This document shows, piece after piece, positions 11,677 to 21,274 of a stretch of DNA of 64,000 nucleotides. The notes under the pieces were generated by a model that was not told where the DNA came from, searched no databases, and worked only from the letters and a program-made list of their open reading frames with translations. Both the position numbers and the translations under genes were made by a program. Origin of the DNA: Massospora cicadina (Eukaryota > Entomophthoromycota > Entomophthoromycetes > Entomophthorales > Entomophthoraceae); NCBI GenBank assembly GCA_022478985.1, contig JAKSZP010013609.1, positions 1 to 64,000 of the forward strand. Direction: 5' to 3'. Within the stretch, counting starts at the first letter, position 1. Each line of letters begins with the position of its first letter.

Positions 11677-13047
11677 TGTCATAAAAAACGGCAGAAGAAG
11701 TTTGGACTTGCCTGCCAGTCGGGATGCGTAAGCACCCAAAAAGCAAGCCAGAATGCCAGAGGCATTGCTGACTGAATGACTTGATATGGAGCCGGGCATT
11801 GGGAAATGATGAAGAGTTGATACAGCACAAAGGTGAGAATGATCCCAACAGTGAACCACACTGAACCCACTCCCGACCCAAAGGGTCAGCTGCAGGGGGT
11901 GGAATCACAGAGATAGTTTCGATGAGATCCTCAGCATATGGGGCCATTTCAACTGGGGTGGCAAGATGATGAAATCTCTCTTGAAATTGGTGGACATACA
12001 GCCGCAAGGTCCCCATGTATTGCTGCCAAAAGTTAATGATAATAGGGTTGTAAAGCCAAAAATATCAGACTCACTGAACCCAATCAATGATGGAAGGGGC
12101 CATAGTGCCCAAGAGTACTGGTAAAACCCATCTGGTATATGGACTGACCGGCCACCAGAAAAACGCCATCAGGGACGCGGTCAGAAGAAATAATAAAATT
12201 TGTTTTGTTTTTTTGGCAAAATTTATTTGAAGGAAAAGGAAGAAAATTTACTAACAATTTTCTCAGTGCTATGCAACTGATTAAATAGTGGTTGATTGGG
12301 GTAGTGACAAGCTGGGATCAGGTCCCGCAATTTTGACCTAACCAAAGAATTGTTTGGGAATTGGCGGGTTTGTTCCTTGAGAACTGACATCACAAAATTC
12401 AGCGGTGGGCCAAGTCGCTGTCAGTTTGACCTCAAATGTCTGAACTGGGGCTTGGCTACATTTCCAGTGGTTAGTGTGATGGCATTTGGCCCGACAAGTG
12501 ATGGGAATCCCCCAAGGCCACCCCACATAGGGATGGGTCCATTTGGTTGGGAACGGGTTCAGGACACCCATTTTGCCCGCACTTGGTCACTGGGCCATTC
12601 GTTCAGTCAATAGCATCACATTGGCTGCCATGCCTGAATTGCCAACAAAGGGCTTCAAACCCTCATCGATGACACCCAATGTTAGTTCTATCAGCATATT
12701 GATTGAATTGGAGCTGTCGGCATTCCAGCTGATACCTCAGTCTTCATGCCTTTCCAGCCATTTGAGTTTCAGGCATCGGCCAGATTACCTTTTAATTAGA
12801 TCTAACCTATTTCAATTTGACAATCTTGGCACAGATTTCGCTAATTCCTTGTGACAGTTCTGCCAAGGTGAGTGTGGGCACTGGGGGTGGGATCTGAAGT
12901 GGAAGGGCTGTTACCCATTGCTCTTCTACTATGTGAGTGAGATCGCCCTGAGTAACAAGGGGTACCACCATCCTCTTCAGTGTCTTTTTATTTGGGAACG
13001 GGAAGATGGCCCGATTGACACCCAAAGGATGTTCCCTGGGACTTACA
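11677..13047 (-). repeat. Solo LTR related to chromovirus G2 (1371 bp)
   Basis: On the minus strand it starts TGTAAGTCCCAGGGAACATCC and ends with TTTATGACA. It aligns with the G2 LTRs (39518-40673), sharing the start, the GTACCCCTTGTTACTCAGGG block, the ATGGCCCAGTGA block and the GCATTCTGG...GGCAGGCAAG end. By eye identity is about 70-75%, and it is some 210 bp longer. Matching AATCC duplications show that a whole element inserted in G1 gag and was later reduced to one LTR by recombination. An open stretch at 12807-13025 is the counterpart of the G2 LTR reading frame. Confidence 0.85.
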
Positions 13048-13052
13048 AATCC

Positions 13053-14120
13053 ACCGTCTCAATGTATATAATCTAATGGATCAGCCCTGAGCCGCTTAGC
13101 TGGAAGTCTCCATCTGATTAATCTGACCTAGCAACTTTCGGTATTCTGAGGACACCACAAAAAGCTGGTCATATGGTTGGCAGCCCACTGATTGCTCCAC
13201 TCAGCTTAAAGTTGTATATTTGATTCTCACTGCATCACTGCGATCAGTCATCCACTGCTCTAACAGGATAACCCAGTCCCTCATCTGAGCCACTACCATG
13301 TCAATTCTTTCCACCCATTCAGACATTTCAACCATAAAGTGCTTGGTGTTACTACTGCGCATCATGACATCCTATACCCATTCACCCAAAATCCCATGCC
13401 AGTCTAACAATTTTCCTTTTACTTGGGCAACTCATTATTCAAGCGTTAAACTAATTGATCAAAGTGGTTGCAGACATCCATGAAATGATCATCTACATGC
13501 ACTAGTGTCCCTATATTTCTGAGAAAGAGTGGTCGAGGCATTCAGGCAAGAGGTGAGTGTCATTCTGTTGTGCTTGAACAAAGTGCATACATTGCCGATC
13601 TCAATTTTATGCTGGGCTAACATACATAGTAGTTGGCAGATCAAAGGCTGAACGTATGCAACCAGGTATTCCTAACCCCATGGGTGCTGAGATGGCAAGA
13701 CAACTCCGTTGTGGTAGTTTCAAGGTAAGACATATACAATTCATAACGGGCTTCTTGGTCTCATTGATTATATAACAAGCTCAGAGCATGTTCACCCAAA
13801 TCTACTTTGTAGAGGCGGTAACCTCACAAGAGCCATTCCAAGATACACCACAGTTGCCAAGGGGATACATTTTTGAATCTGCCCAGTTGGTCTGACTCTA
13901 AAGTGAGGCAAGCTGCTAACAGCAATTCCATCATGGTTTCCTTGCCTTCTGGTTCTTTCACCATAAATAGTGCTGGTTCCTCATCAGATGTTACCATATG
14001 CTCACTGGAGTATTGGTTGTGGAACCATATTAGATTCTGACCTAAATAGTGGGGGCTAATCATGATGCCTTACTTGCTATTGTATAAAGTTGACCAGTTG
14101 CCCCCAGTAGTGAGCAACAC
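13053..14120 (-). pseudogene. G1 leader and gag N-terminus, degenerate
   Basis: This lies between the 5' LTR and the solo LTR insertion. The minus strand has WVERIDMVVAQMRDWVILLE near 13300, an amphipathic, coiled-coil-like stretch expected in a Gag N-terminus, and a 79-residue open frame at 13824-14063 that I do not recognise. The first bases beyond the LTR give no primer-binding site that I can assign to a tRNA. Confidence 0.5.
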
Positions 14121-14603
14121 TGTTAACTTTTGGCGGTATTAATTAAATCTGCTAATATGGTTGCACATGTTTACACCACTGAGCAACTTTAGGATGATAT
14201 ATAGATCGCCAATCATTGGTAAATAATTTATATAAAAGTACGAAGCTATTGCTCTAACAGACACTAATTTATTATATCAAAACAGTAAAGTACTTCCTCT
14301 ACTTTCTCCTTTCTTTCTACTCAAAAACCTCCTCCCTTCCATTCTTGTGCAGTTCTTAATCTATTAATCTTCTCAGTCAATTTTGACCCATCAGCCTAGT
14401 AACTCTCTATTAACTACAATTTTATGGGTTTTATTTCATCATTATGGATTCAGCGGAGCGCCCTCTTTTTGCTGATCTTTTATCATTTGATCAATCACTT
14501 CAATACAACATAATCTACAACCCAATCTTGAGACTCGCCTCAACTAATAAGATTAAACTGCCAAACATATGGCTTATCATATAGTCATACCAATCTCTCA
14601 ACA
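14121..14603 (-). repeat. 5' LTR of G1
   Basis: 483 bp, partner of 640-1129. The first 18 bases of each (+ sense) both run from TG to GCGGTA with the same spacing, and both end in ...CAACA or ...TGACA. It directly abuts the RNase H of G3, which stops there. Confidence 0.8.
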
Positions 14604-15740
14604 AAAGTAAAATGATTCCCATATAAGAAGGGTCAAAGATGCTTAATAGCCAGTAGGACCTCCAAGCAATTTTGTTCCATAACTTTGTAATTGAGTTTGG
14701 CTCTGGTTAAGGTCTTGCTATAGTAGGCGATGGGATGGTCCACTAAGTTTCCATCATGCTGAGATAATATAGCTCCAATAGCTATATCTCTAGTATCAGT
14801 AAAAAGTAGAAAAGGTTTATTAAAGTTGGGATTTATAAGTACTGGTGAATGGTAGAAAGATGTGCGTAGTAGATCAAAGGCCTTAGGTTGCTCTTTTTTC
14901 CATTGTAAGGGTACATCCTAGTTTAATAAAATATTAGAGGCTCAGAGGTGTCAGCAAAGTGGGTAATAAACTGGCAATAATATACACATCCCCAAAAAGC
15001 CTGTACGTCTCAGAGGGATTTTGGGGACATCTTATAAAGGTCCATAACCTTATCATCCATTGAGGTTTTTAGCTTTACCTACCTTATGGACAAAAAATTC
15101 ATTTAATTCTGATTGAGGAGAGTTTTGACGGCTTTACTTTTAACGATGTTTGCTGTAACTGCTGGAAAACTTTCTGTAGATGATTTATGTGTTTGGTAAA
15201 TATTCTTGAAAAAATGATAATATTGTCAAGATAAACTAGCACACTTAAACGTTTCAAGTCACTAAAAGTCCGTCCATGGCACGTTAGAAAGTAGTAGGGG
15301 CATTACATAACTTCTGCGACATTTGAATGGGTTCAAATAGTCCTTCACTTGAAATTAGGGCACATTTTTCACAATTTTCTGGTGACAAATCAGTTTGCCA
15401 GTACCTGATGGTGATATTTTATAGCCAAAAAATAGTTGAAACCTGACATCAGATGTAAGGAATCATCAATGCGCGGTAGCAGATAGCCTTCTTGTGTGTG
15501 ATAGAATTGAGGCGGCAATATTAAATGCCAACACGGTGTTTACCATCCTTCTTCTGAATTAATAGGAGCGGGGAAGTTCACAGGCTCCTAGAAAGCACAA
15601 TTAATCCAGCCTCTAACAGTTGCTTTAACTTTAAGGCCACTTGAGCTTCCTCAACTTTAGATTTTCTTTATGGCTGAGATTTAAATGGAGGTTAATCCTT
15701 GGTCTCAATTTGATGAATTACCCCTGATTTTTTTCATAGT
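14604..15740 (-). pseudogene. G3 reverse transcriptase and RNase H, truncated
   Basis: The minus strand of 14604-14930 is a recognisable Ty3/Gypsy RNase H: PFLLFTDTRDIAIGAILSQ with the first catalytic Asp, HPIAYYSKTL, NYKVMEQNCLEVLLAIKH and LYGNHFT. It then ends at the G1 LTR. Before it (to about 15560) lies degenerate reverse transcriptase. The RNase H is better preserved than the one in G1. I find no integrase of G3 in the window, so the element was cut by a rearrangement or by the arrival of G1. Confidence 0.75.
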
Positions 15741-16660
15741 CACCTACTTCTGAGGAAATAATATTGGAATACTCCTCAAGGAGTTCTTTCACATTCTGGT
15801 GATCGTTATGGGTGAGATTGTCTCCAATTTTACTTTTGACTAAAGCTATCGTGGGCAGGGAATCAAACCCTAAAACTTGTAAGGAGTCAAAACAACTCGC
15901 TTTGGAAATATTTTTAATGTGACATAATTTTATATAATCGATAGAGGCATGCCAATAGACTTGGAGGGTTTAATCTGTTAGATTCCCTAATAAGATAGAG
16001 ATAGATTTCCCATAGGCAGGGTCCAAAATCCCCGGGCAGGTCAACGCTTCCTTGATTGAAGGGTTTGGGTTTCCACTTAGCTCCAAAATTTGATTAGGAG
16101 GAGTGAGAATCATAATCCTTGTATCCACAATAACTTGTGAGCCAGAGGATATTGTAATTGGATGGGGGAATACAGAGGGATCACATCTTTGGCATCCTCA
16201 ACCTCAGGGGGTAACTTAGTTTTTTCTCCTAAGACTTATTCAACTTTACAAATGGAAAACAGATATTTGAGGAGGCAGGTTCATTTTTTGGGGCTCCTTT
16301 ACTCATGACTGGAAGTTCAAATAATAATGGGATCCAATACCCTAATAGTGAAAGGTACTTTTCTTTATGGTTGATGATGCAATTGAGCTCCCACATCAAT
16401 TGGCCCCCAATAATCAACTCATATTATTGTTTTCTAATTTAATATTGGGAGCAGTGATTAGAAGCTTTCCAAATTGGAGAGGTAAGGCAGAATACGCCAT
16501 GATTGCTTTAGTTGGTAAATTACTGGCCGTCCCATATTCAGCTTATTGAATAAAGTCTGGAGCCATTTTATTTTCTTGATAAGTTGAAAGGATAAAATGT
16601 TGACTGGTGTGATGGTATCAAGTTATCTCTAAGACTTTAACCTTATGAAATACTATCTCT
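15741..16660 (-). pseudogene. G3 protease and conserved linker domain
   Basis: Near 16595-16630 the minus strand reads LDTITPVNIL, the retropepsin active-site loop with the Gly replaced. Near 16380-16417 IIGGQLMWELNCII is the typical protease end. Between protease and reverse transcriptase (about 15960-16130) lies a beta-rich segment with TPPNQILELSG and LTCPGILDPAYGKSISILL then GNLTD. It resembles the dUTPase-like barrel that some Ty3/Gypsy polyproteins carry here. G4 has a counterpart at 30040-30160. Confidence 0.6.
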
Positions 16661-18070
16661 ACTTGAACTACCAAAGAGCCAAACTAAAAACTAACGTCTA
16701 GTAAAGCTTTGTGGGAGAGTTTTAGTGAAGCAAGCGGAAGATTTTGCCATAGCCAAGATTGGGGCTGTCTAATGTTTTTAAAGGTTTTATCTGCCAGCGC
16801 TTGTCTTTCCATAGAGAAACTGACCTCCAAGATTTGTTTGGGTAACTGAACAACATAAAAATAGGTAAGCTGAAGGTTTCTATTTCCTTGGATAGAAAGG
16901 GATACGTTAACTTCTACAGGCGCCACTAACACAAAGCATCCTGAGGTGCTGGACATAGAACTCGAGCTAGTATAAGGGTCCTGAGGCACTTGATTGTCAG
17001 CAGCATAAGGAGCCTCCTGCCATATACTGACTGCTATTTTGCTGACCTACGTTATAAGATGTGACAAGCTTCTATAGTATGGTTGTTTCTCTTGTAAAAA
17101 GTGCAAATTTGTGGATAGGCAAACCAGGAGGGGTAACCGTTAACACCTGGGCCCAAGTTTTATTATTGTTAAAATGAAAGGGCCCAATGGGATTAGTAGG
17201 TCAGCTGGAATCTCTAAGAGGGATTCTTTGATACGGAGGAGAGACGTCCAGTTAGACTGTCGCTTTAAGATAAAGTAGAGTATTAGGCATATTTTCTTAA
17301 AAACTAAAAATGAGGCAGTGATAGCATCATCTAAAGTAAGACGTTTTCCGTTGAACAACTCTTGAGCCTCAAAGTAAAAACGGTGAGTATACTCAGTGAA
17401 AGTTTCTCCTGAATTAAGGCTTATGCTTATAAAAGTTTGATTTTGGTTGGATAAAGCTAGGTCACTCCTGAATTCTTAAAGCAAGGCAATCTTGGCGTCA
17501 TTTCAAGTCCAGAAATGCATGAGATGATGCATCATAATTCCTTGAGCTACACGGCTAAGGCGATTAGTGTAGTGCTTGAGCCATTGTGTCAGTGGCTTCT
17601 TTCTAGCACTTTTGTAACAAGTTAGGGAAGAGATGATACTCCCCTTTACCTCATACTTCTCAATAAGCAACGGTTTGAACGTTTCACTGGGGGGTTAATG
17701 GTCTTATGACGTGAATTAACACTGGGGGGTGCGTTTTCACCTGAAGAGTGACTTCTATAGCTAGGAGATACATGAGGGTAGAGAGCGTCCATCTGACTTT
17801 GTAAGTCGTTAATATCTTCAATTATTGAATCTACATGATCATGGGCGGCACAAAGGGCCGATTTGGTGGCAATGAGCGGGGTTAACTGCAGAAATTGTGC
17901 TTTTTAGATTGGTAGTTGCATCACAAAGTTTGAGTTGGCGTTGCTCAATGGCAAGAATCTTTTTTCTATCCCACGTATCACAGTGGGTAATTTAGCCACA
18001 AAGTTAAGGCGTTCCTGATCCAGAGAGGGATCTAACACTTAGTCATTATTTTTCATTGTATAATAGTTGC
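16661..18070 (-). pseudogene. G3 gag, degenerate
   Basis: The zinc knuckle near 17055-17105 reads CTFYKRNNHTIEAC on the minus strand: CCHC spacing with the second Cys changed to Tyr. Upstream in element sense are EYTHRFYFEAQELFNG and LTLDDAI (17300-17400), part of a retrotransposon capsid-like domain. The N-terminal part reaches the probable start MKNND near 18055, followed at once by a stop. The role is particle formation and RNA packaging. Confidence 0.65.
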
Positions 18071-18090
18071 ACTGTGAACTCAGGGTAAAC

Positions 18091-18106
18091 CTGGTAGGGA
18101 GCACCA
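18091..18106 (-). promoter_or_regulatory. Possible primer-binding site of G3
   Basis: TGGTGCTCCCTACCAG on the minus strand begins with TGG, the complement of a tRNA CCA end, and lies about 40 bases before the probable gag start. The tRNA is not identified. An LTR should end just upstream in element sense (near 18124), but I could not confirm a TG...CA partner. Confidence 0.35.
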
Positions 18107-18390
18107 GTTTTTCAGGGACCAATGGTTTAGATCACTTGTCTCTTTTTAAATTAGGCCAGGAAACCCAAAGTTCCTGGGCACTGGATATATGTTATTACTT
18201 TTTTAACTGAAGAGTCTTTATTCCTGTTCAAATTCCTTGAGTAGTAATCCTTAACTATTATTTAGTTTCTAATAAAATAGAGGTAGATAATTTTAACTTA
18301 TAATGGGTAAAAGAAAAGGTACTCTTATTTGCTTAGAATCAAAATTATAAGGGAGATCAGGGAGGTTACCAGGTCATCTCTAAGAGGTCC
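18107..18390 (-). other. Leader or LTR remnant of G3, no gene
   Basis: About 280 bp of AT-rich sequence between the possible primer-binding site and LINE D. With 20332-20480 on the far side of LINE D it would make about 480 bp, the length of an LTR, but no second copy was found in the window. Confidence 0.3.
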
Positions 18391-18405
18391 AAGCTAAGAT
18401 TTATA
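18391..18405. repeat. Target-site duplication of ORF1-only LINE D (left copy)
   Basis: AAGCTAAGATTTATA is repeated exactly at 20317-20331. Confidence 0.9.
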
Positions 18406-18418
18406 TCAATTTATTTGA

Positions 18419-18447
18419 GGCAAGCCAACCAGGGGATGGACATTACC
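18419..18447 (-). other. 3'-terminal 29-nt hairpin, copy D
   Basis: The outer stem is GGTAA/TTGCC (one G-T pair) and the inner stem is CCA/TGG, where copies A and C have CTG/CAG and copy B has CCG/CGG. The paired changes keep the stem. Confidence 0.7.
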
Positions 18448-18553
18448 AAAACTAAAACTAATATAACTAATTGGTTCAAACAAAATGCCCAAATGAGTGG
18501 ATTGAGTGAAACAATTTTTCAAAACAACCAACCAGGTGGGCAGCGGAAACTGC

Positions 18554-20227
18554 TTATCCCTCCAAGGTGGAAGGGGAGGGGGGATCGGGGGGCTCATCTT
18601 TGGCAGCAGCTTCTTCCTCCCATAGTAGAGTGCATGTCAAGGCAGACAGTAAGGGCGTTGGGGCATCTGCGGCATGTGGTTCAATATCGCTAATAATTGG
18701 TATTTCATGGAAATTGCCAGCTAGGAAAATGGCACTGATATACTTGGCTAAAGCTTCTTCAGCTTTAATTTGGGTGTTTGGGAGTTCAAAAAATGTGGTG
18801 ATGTTGGTTCAGGTAATTTTAGCTTTGGGTTCCATGCTATAGTTACCACGTTCTGGATAGTATCATTAATATTTTTGTGTAACTGTTTTACTGTGATTTT
18901 ACTCTTTTGAGTAAGACTTTCAGGGATAACAGGAGGTGAAATCCCTCTTGTGAGCTTCGCCACTGATTTGGCGACAGCTTTATGAAGGGGATGACAATCT
19001 GGTGTTGCAGCTGCTTCAACTGCAAGCTGGTGATCACTGCAAAATGATTTGGCATTTAGCTGTGGGGCATCTAGTTGAGGGGGTATTTGGCGTCCCATTC
19101 TGCATTAACAAACAGCTCAATTTGCAGAGATGGTTCTTCAATAAGCTTACCTGATTTGTCAATTTCAGCCAATAATTCCCATGGGTTTGGTTGAATTGAA
19201 TTGGGGAATCGACGTACTTTTGATTTTTGTTGATTTGTTGGAGGAAGCATGGGATTGAACTGGACTTTAATCCAATGCTTGATTGGAGGAATCATTTGTG
19301 GCATTGGGGCGAGGAGGAGGCTGATGGTGGCTGCGGGTGAGGCTGCAGCTTCTGGTTTTGGGGGAGGAGGAGGTAGGATTGTTCCCCATGCTGGAACATG
19401 TACAGGGTGGGTGGCGGATTGGAGGTCAGCGGATGAGTCATCCAATCCGTCAGAAGTGGCTAAGGAGGGGCACTTGCGTTTTTAAGTGGTCCAACTTGAA
19501 GCATGATAGACAGATCATCCGCCCGCCCTTGATGCGGGCCCAAAATGGATGGTCAGGCATTGAGGGAATAATGGTGCATGGCGGAATTGACGCCATGATT
19601 TTATTAAAATCAGGGCTGATCATGGCATATGCGAAAGGCCCAGAGAGGTGTGTGGCCCCATTTGGTGCCACAAATTGCAAGATGGGGTTGAAGCCATAGT
19701 CTGCCAAACCGTCCATCAGCTCCTGGTGAAGCACTTCAGGAGGAAGGTGGGTTGGCAAACCAGCAAACTGGACCACCAAAGTGGTGTCCGCTGGGAGCTG
19801 GGTCCAAGTTGTGGGAAGAGGGGTGCCCTGGAATACCAGGGACACAATTGCTGCAGTGGCAGCGTCAGCTTCACAGGTGAAGCTAAGGTCGAAATACCCA
19901 TTATAGGGGTGGGAATCTATGAATTCAGCAGATGTCATCACCGCCTGTGCCATTTTGATAATGGCTTAGTTGTGGTATGGGAATAGTTTCCATAGTTGAC
20001 CCTTAGGCCATAGCGCATGTTGCTCTGGGGGAGCACCAGGGGGCAGCGAGGTACTGCTTGGGTTGAGCAAGGTGGGCGTCGAGGTCCTTGGGCGGAATGA
20101 ATCGACCCATTGGTTTAGAATGACTGGGTAAACCAGTATGAGCGCGTTTTCCTGCCAGATGGAAAACAGCTGGGTGAGTTTCACCGCTTCCCCACACTGG
20201 AGCAGCCAGCGGAGAATCCGAGGACAT
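18554..20227 (-). pseudogene. ORF1 of the ORF1-only LINE, copy D
   Basis: The start is taken at the ATG of MSSDSPLAAPVWGSG, conserved in E. After a frameshift near 19990 comes the fold region with GYFDLSFTCEADAATAA, TTLVVQFAGLPTHLPPEVL and GLADYGFNPILQF. It aligns with the LINE A/C ORF1 (GW.DI.FKTADEA..AA, LPHKV..EEL..GL..YG). A knuckle follows near 19480 (CLSCFKLDH, last Cys lost), then a proline-rich linker (WGTILPPPPPKPEA). A C-terminal domain absent from the autonomous ORF1 (NPWELL, FVNAEW, PDCHPLHKAVAKS) ends at a TAA. Length is about 555 codons; the protein should bind RNA. Confidence 0.7.
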
Positions 20228-20316
20228 CAGAACGGAAATATAATGGGCAATTAAGATTTGCTTTTATTGATTTGTGTAATTTTCCTCAGAAAGTTACTCC
20301 AAGCGTAAAGAGAGTT

Positions 20317-20331
20317 AAGCTAAGATTTATA
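20317..20331. repeat. Target-site duplication of copy D (right copy)
   Basis: AAGCTAAGATTTATA, identical to 18391-18405. Confidence 0.9.
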
Positions 20332-21178
20332 ATTGTTACAAATTAGGAATTTAGCAGCAGGCTTAGTCATCTCAATCAAATATGATTCACTTGCTGTATG
20401 GATCAGGTTTAGACCCATTATTAGGGGGTTTAGGGCGAGTAATATTTGAACACATTACTTGTGGATTGTCTCAATATCAAGACCGCTTGAAATTCATTGG
20501 GATTATCCCCAACAATGGTATAAGCTATTTTGACGGTTCAGGTTTGATTCCCGTCATCTACCTCATCTGAATATCCAATTTGAGTAGGAATCCTGAAAAA
20601 GGGCCTTACCACAGAGTGTCAAGCTTATGAATTTATCCACAAGGCCAGTGATGGTAGATCAGTACAAGGTCCCCTAGTTGGAATTTAGGGAGAACTGATC
20701 CCTGGGCGTTCCGTTGGTCATTTTCTGCTGTCAAATAGTACCCATGGAATTAGCGGCTAATTTTAATAGCCTAAAAAATTCATCTGCCAGCGTTTTCACA
20801 GCTAGGTTAGTGGTTTCTGGCGTAGAAATTTCCAGTATGGGCTGTACGCTTGAGGGCAGGTTTGGTTCTTGTCCATAAAGGGCTCAGAAAGGGCACATCT
20901 GAGTGATCTGGTGATGACTAACGTGATATGCTAGTAAGTCTTCCAGTAAGTATTCATTCCATATTGAAGGATCAGAGAATACATCTTCTAAAGGACGGCT
21001 ACTTAAGAACCATTCGCTCACTCTACAGCCCATTGGTAGCCAGGTGGTAAGGGGTTGTAAAAAAATGCTAGGTACTCATTAGAGAATTAAGATTAGAAAT
21101 CTTACTGGAAATAAAATTAATACCATTATAAGATAGTAACACCTTAGGACTAACTTGACAAGTGAAGATTTGCACAGC
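20332..21178 (-). pseudogene. G4 integrase, C-terminal half
   Basis: Near 20680-20720 the minus strand reads FQLGDLVLIY and then KLDTLW-GPF, the typical C-terminal DNA-binding part of a Ty3/Gypsy integrase. Near 21110-21160 PKVLLSYNGINFISS is the second catalytic site, with Tyr where Asp is required. The core continues at 26389 on the other side of LINE copy B, which inserted between the two halves. Stops are frequent. The last 150 bp (20332-20480) show no coding. Confidence 0.7.
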
Positions 21179-21195
21179 AAAAAGGATGGAGCCAC
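21179..21195. repeat. Target-site duplication of LINE copy B (left copy)
   Basis: AAAAAGGATGGAGCCAC, matching 26372-26388 (AAAAAGGATGAGGCCAC) except for two neighbouring bases. Confidence 0.8.
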
Positions 21196-21274
21196 GGCTT
21201 TTCTTTCCTGTAACAATCACTTTAGTTACTACAATTCAATTCAAACAGCAATTTTTGATAATAACACAGGAGAG

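Larger units (their letters stand above)
640..14603 (-). mobile_element. Ty3/Gypsy LTR retrotransposon G1, with nested insertions
   Basis: The element has LTRs of 490 bp (640-1129) and 483 bp (14121-14603). Between them, on the minus strand, run gag, protease, reverse transcriptase, RNase H and integrase in Ty3/Gypsy order, with a polypurine tract beside the left LTR. Removing LINE copy A, the solo LTR and their duplications leaves roughly 7.3 kb, a normal size for the family. Every domain carries stops or frameshifts, so it cannot move by itself. The outer flanks do not give a matching 5-bp duplication, which suggests recombination or decay at one edge. The pairing of the two LTRs rests on their similarity and on the domain order. 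Confidence 0.8.
18406..20316 (-). mobile_element. ORF1-only LINE, copy D (1911 bp)
   Basis: This complete retroposed unit has perfect 15-bp target duplications, one long degenerate ORF1 and a short 3' tail. The tail ends in the same 29-nt hairpin as the autonomous LINE copies A to C. It has no endonuclease or reverse transcriptase sequence and no room for one. Copy E (37798-47622) has the same architecture and almost the same length (1915 bp) after removal of a later insertion, so this is a family rather than one deletion product. It must have been moved in trans, most simply by the LINE that shares its 3' end. Confidence 0.85.

Noticed and set aside
20332..20560. One LTR shared by G3 and G4 (tandem elements) across LINE copy D
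   Set aside because: The joined length near 480 bp is suggestive, but no second LTR copy exists in the window and G3 and G4 differ in their RNase H sequences.
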